Assembly (NCBI GenBank): GCA_019925105.1
Contig: JAHGAU010000012.1
Span: 186,001-250,000, forward strand
From: Niebla homalea
Lineage: Eukaryota > Ascomycota > Lecanoromycetes > Lecanorales > Ramalinaceae
Direction: 5' to 3'
DNA: 64,000 bases
Below are positions 59,525 to 64,000 of this stretch, in pieces. Each line of letters opens with the position of its first letter. Within the stretch, counting starts at the first letter, position 1. Under the pieces are notes generated by a model. The model was not told the origin of the DNA. It ran no database searches and worked only from the letters and a program-made list of their open reading frames with translations. A program made the translations under genes and the position numbers.

Positions 59525-62500
59525 CTGATAAAAACTTCGGATTCTAATACCGGGACGGGAGTTACTTTATATATTTTATTTATTATTTTTAAATATCGGT
59601 TTTAAATTTTTTATAATTGCCGGATAAGCTTTTTCCTATATTTAAATATACCCTTAAATATATATTAAATAATTACCGCGTATATTATTATAAACTTTAT
59701 AACCGCTTAATAAACGGTTCTAGTTTTTTATAAAATAGTTTTTTACGTTAACGCTATAAAATAAATAAAGCTCTTTTTTTATAAAATTATTGTTTTTTAA
59801 ACCTTTTTTATATAATTTTTTTAATTTAATTTCTTATTAATTTATAAGTTAAGTATTTTAATATTAATTTCTGGTTTTATTATTATATTATTTAAGTTTA
59901 TTATAATTATTATATTATATAACTTTAAGCTCCTTATTATATAAATAAGTTTATATTTATATAGAATAAATTAAGCCTTATATATTTTTATTTATTATAA
60001 ATAAACTTTATAAGTTTATTTTAACTTTAAATAATTTATATAAGTAAACGTATTATAAATTAAAAAGTAAATATTATTAATAAAACCTTTTATTTAAATT
60101 TTTTATTTTAATTTCATTAAGTTTTTGATAAACGGGTTATTAAAGAATAAGAATAAAACTAAAAAAATAAATAACCTTTAAGGAATCTTTATTATCGCGG
60201 ACTTTATTATACTTATCTTTTATCCTAAGTTAATTAACGTTATTTAATTATTTAAGAAACTTTCTATTTAATTTATAAGGAAAAATAAAATCCCTTTTTT
60301 TTTTATAAATTATATAATAATTTTTAATAATTTATTTTATTAAACGCTTTTATAATATTTAAGGAAAAAAAACTTATAATATACTTTTTCCTATAATTTT
60401 ATATTATATATACGTTATTTATTAAGCCTTTAAGAGCCGTTTCCATTAACCATCCTTTTCTTATTTTTATTTATTAATTAAAGAGTAACTTATATTTTTT
60501 TACGTAATTACTTAAGATCTTTATAATTATTATTTTTAAAGTTCTCCTTAATATATAAAGGAATATTATAAGTTTATATAACTTTACCTTTAAATAATTT
60601 AACTTAACCGGCTTCTTAAAGATAATCGTTTTAATTTCTTTAAATTTATAAAAGTAATATCTTATATTAAAGTAAGCTTAAAATAAATAAATAAAAATTT
60701 CTTTAAATAATAATATTATTATAAATAAGAATTTATTTAATATACCGTTAAATTTAAAAGTTTTATTTTTCTTTAATTTATTAATCGTTTTAATTATTAT
60801 TTTTTAAGTTATTATTTTACTTATTATTATTGATTTAAAATACGTAATACTGTTAATATTTATTAAATTAACTTCCGGTAATAAAAGAAAAAATGTTTTT
60901 TTAAAAGCCTTAATTTTATTATTAAAGGTATCCGTTATTATATTGTTTGGTCTTTTTAAGGGTAAAAACTTAAAAATAGGTTTAAGTTTTTTACTTTATT
61001 CCCTATTATATTTTATTAACTTTTAAATATTATAAAAAGAAATTATTAAATTATATATTATAATCCGGAAATACGTTTATTTAACCTTTTAAATAATTCT
61101 TTCCTTTTCTTTTTAAGCTTTTTTTAATTGTTAAAGTATTTTCCGGTTTTTATATTTAATAGTTTACTTTATAAGCGCTTTTACCTTTATAATCGCCTTT
61201 ATATATTCTTTATTTTAATAGGTTTTAACTCTTTTAAACGGCTTTATTATTAAGATTATTAAGTTAATTACTTTATTTAAAGCCTTTATTACCCGTTTTA
61301 TAAAATGGTTGATTTATTCCTTATTATTAAGTTGGGGGGGCTCCGTTAATTAAGATATTATTTTTACCGCTTTTATAAATATTTTAATTTCCTTAATTAT
61401 TTTTTATATTTATTTAAACGGTAAAAACGGAATTACGTTAACGGATTAATTTAAGGTTATTTATATCGGGATATAATTTAAATTATATTTTAAGTCCTTT
61501 TAAGGTTTATATATTATAATTAAATTAATAATATTTTTTAAGTTAAATATTAAATTAATTATAATTTTAAGTTTATAGCTTTTTTATATAATAATCTTTT
61601 TTAATGTTAAGAATATAAGGTTAAATTATATAATAATTATTAATAACTCCTTAAATTTAATATTATTAATCGTATAACCTTCTTTATTTTATTAAGCGTA
61701 ATAAAAATTAAAGTCCTTTATTAAGAAATACTTATTAAATATAATTATAATATCCTTAAATAACGGGATTATAAAGGGTTTTTTTTTTATTAATTAATAA
61801 TAAATTATATATATTATAAATATTTAAGTTACTTTTAATATTCTTTTTTTATACGATCCGGAGCGTATATAAGTTCCTTCCGTAATAAGTAACGTTTTAA
61901 TTATCTATTTTTAATTTCTTATTAATAAAAAAATACATTTACGTTATTTTATTACCTTTAAAGGTTAAATAAAAATTATCTTTTAGGTTAATTAAAAAAT
62001 AAGTATATAAATTATACGGCGGCTCCTATATTATTATAATATTGATATCCTTTACCTTTTTAAATTTAAATATCGGTATTATGGCTTTAATTATTTCCTT
62101 ACGTACGTTATATTATATTACCTTTAAAAACGTAAATATATTAAATATTAACGTCCGTTAAGCTCTTTTTATTAACTTTTATTTATATAAACGGTTTTTC
62201 CTTAAAGTTAAACGTTATTTATTTTAATCTTTTTATTATAATAATAATCCCGATTAAATAATTAACCTTAAGGTTTAATATCGCTATAAGTTTCCTTTTC
62301 TTTATATTATTAATTATTACGTTTTATCCTTCCTTATTTAATAAGCTCCGTTTATATTTTAAGATCGTTTTTAATTATTTTGCCGGTTTAAGTTTATATA
62401 AATTATAACGTTAAATTTTAATTATTATTTTAATTTCCTTACGTTAAATCTCCTTCACTTTTACCGTATATTATAAGTTTTATGCCAAGTAATTATTATT

Positions 62501-62634
62501 ATTATATACCGCGTATTTTAATACGTTCTTTATTAGGCCTTTTATTATTAAATTAACGTATTTATACGTATTATATCCTTTAATATATATTACGTATTTT
62601 ATATTATTAAGGCACCTTATAATAATATATTATG
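59525..62634 (-). mobile_element. LINE copy C, minus strand, RIP-mutated
   Basis: Reverse complement matches copy B over the reverse transcriptase (for example 60480-60700 against 54240-54450) and endonuclease (61850-62100). It extends further 3' than copy B, through a block reading (minus strand) YKVTPVPVLESE at about 59540-59575. It is cut there by the GC-rich island, and at its other end within the zinc-knuckle region at 62634, where copy D begins in the opposite orientation. Confidence 0.75.
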
Positions 62635-62635
62635 A

Positions 62636-64000
62636 GGATGGCGACGAATAACGGGACCTTAGAGGTCAGAAACGATACACGCGTATATAGCTTAAGTAAT
62701 AATAAGGATAGTATTTTAAATACGATAAGCGGAAGCGGAGTAATAATAAAAGTAAAGGGGGAGGAAGGGTAAGCGGCCTAAGTTAATAAGAACGGTAATA
62801 AGTCGTATAAACGACGTAATAAATACGAAATAAAAAGGCCTTAAATCGAATAAAGAGTTTATAATTAATAAGATATACGTAAAAAGACGCGTATAATACG
62901 TAAAAATATTATTATTAAGGATAATAAATAAAAAGCGGAAGGAATAAGGACAATACGTAAGGACGGATAAAGGGTAAACGGAGGCGTAAAAGGCCTTATT
63001 AAATATATATAAATTAAGAAAGAATTAAAAAAAAATAAGAAAATATTAAATGAATAAAAATAAATTATAAAAAGAAATAATTATTAAATATATAAGGGAA
63101 AAGTAATAAAAGAAAAAGCGGTAAAAATATTAAAAAACCTTTTTATAATTATATAAAAAGATATTACGTTAAAAACCTAACCGATACTATAAATTAAATT
63201 ATAAGAAATAAAAGACTTTTACGTAAATATAAGGAGAAATTTAAAGAAGTTAAAAAAACTATATAGAACTTAAAAGGCGGTAATAAAAGCGCCGGTAAAC
63301 AGAGGTGAAAAGAAATAGAGAAAATACATATAAAATAAAAAAGCGATAAAAGAAACTTTAAAAAAAAGAATAAGAATAAATTAAATAATAAAAACTATAA
63401 AAGCGGTATTAACGTTAATAATAAAAAAAATAAAAGTAAAAGAAAAACAATAATATTAAAAGAGGCAAAAATAATAATTATATAATTATCGGATGAAAAA
63501 AAGAAAAGTATAACAGTAAAAATGAACCCACTATAATTAATAAAGGCATTTAAGGTAATAAAAGAACCGTTAATAAAATAAATTATTATAATATATAAAT
63601 TATAAAATAAAGATATTTTCCTTTATATAATCTTATTAAAAACGAAGGAAAAACTGGAAAAATTAAAGGGATAAACCGGTAAAAAAGGATATAAAACGGT
63701 AAAAATATTAAAATAATTTTTTATTATTATGGTAAACGGGATATACTTAATAAGATATATGGGGGAGGAAGGGGAAATTACCTTAAAGCGGATAAAAAAA
63801 AAGAATATAATTTTCTACCTTAAACTGGAAATCGTTAATTATAATTTCCCCTTTATAATAAAAAGGCTAAACGTTATTAATTATATAAAGAAATATTTTA
63901 TAATTATCTTAAACGTAATATTAATAAAAATATATAATAATATCCTCGATAAAAAAGTAATAAAAAGTAAGTCTTTTAAATTAATAAAACCTTAAAACCG
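62636..64000 (+). mobile_element. LINE copy D, ORF1 region, continues past the window
   Basis: Begins GGATGGCGACGAATAACGGG, like copies A and B. Colinear with copy B within 1 nt: the 88-codon open frame is 1091 bp from the start here (63729-63995) and 1092 bp in copy B. Heavily RIP-mutated after the first 50 bp. The right end is outside the window. Confidence 0.75.

Overview
The window is nuclear DNA of a filamentous ascomycete (Pezizomycotina). The reading frames are split by short introns (mostly 45-70 nt, GT-AG). The gene content is fungal (fungal-type 785-residue phosphofructokinase, MED17, Arp9-like SWI/SNF subunit, fungal rhodopsin-fold membrane proteins). The right-hand 18 kb carries the mark of repeat-induced point mutation (RIP): CpA and TpG are almost absent while CpG is kept. 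I cannot name the genus from sequence alone. All exon coordinates were read by eye from splice sites and frame continuity; none was checked with transcripts.

Layout. 0.1-1.5 kb: rhodopsin-fold membrane protein (+). 2.0-2.7 kb: possible decayed transcription-factor fragment. 3.6-5.55 kb: broken MFS exporter gene (+). 6.3-19.4 kb: housekeeping block with a one-TM-region protein (-), Arp9-like chromatin remodeller subunit (-), a second rhodopsin-fold protein (-), MED17 (-) divergent from phosphofructokinase (+), and a low-complexity protein (-). 20.2-22.4 kb: relic of a HeLo/kinase-like gene. 22.9-24.2 kb: third rhodopsin-fold protein (-). 27.1-39.2 kb: accessory group of cytochrome P450 (-), fourth rhodopsin-fold protein (+), HSL-type alpha/beta hydrolase (-), MFS transporter (+), LaeA/UMTA-like methyltransferase (-) and epoxide hydrolase (+). 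From the P450 on, the strands alternate perfectly. It looks like a small tailoring or detoxification cluster without a PKS, NRPS or terpene synthase in view. 39.4-40.05 kb: two minisatellite blocks in inverted orientation. 40.8-45.2 kb: guanine deaminase (-) with a 665-nt intron, and a Ser/Pro-rich protein (-).

From about 46.2 kb to the right end the base composition changes abruptly to an AT-rich, gene-free block of RIP-mutated retroelements. It contains a Ty3/gypsy gag remnant (+), four copies of one LINE (three + and one -), and a gypsy LTR-gag-RT remnant (-). Against this AT-rich background a GC-rich island of about 110 bp at 59.40-59.52 kb contains four consecutive perfect hairpins and shows no RIP. 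The first 40-50 bp of each plus-strand LINE copy are also largely spared.

How genes may work together: the P450, epoxide hydrolase, methyltransferase, esterase and MFS exporter form a plausible oxidise/hydrolyse/methylate/export set. This is inferred from family and proximity only.
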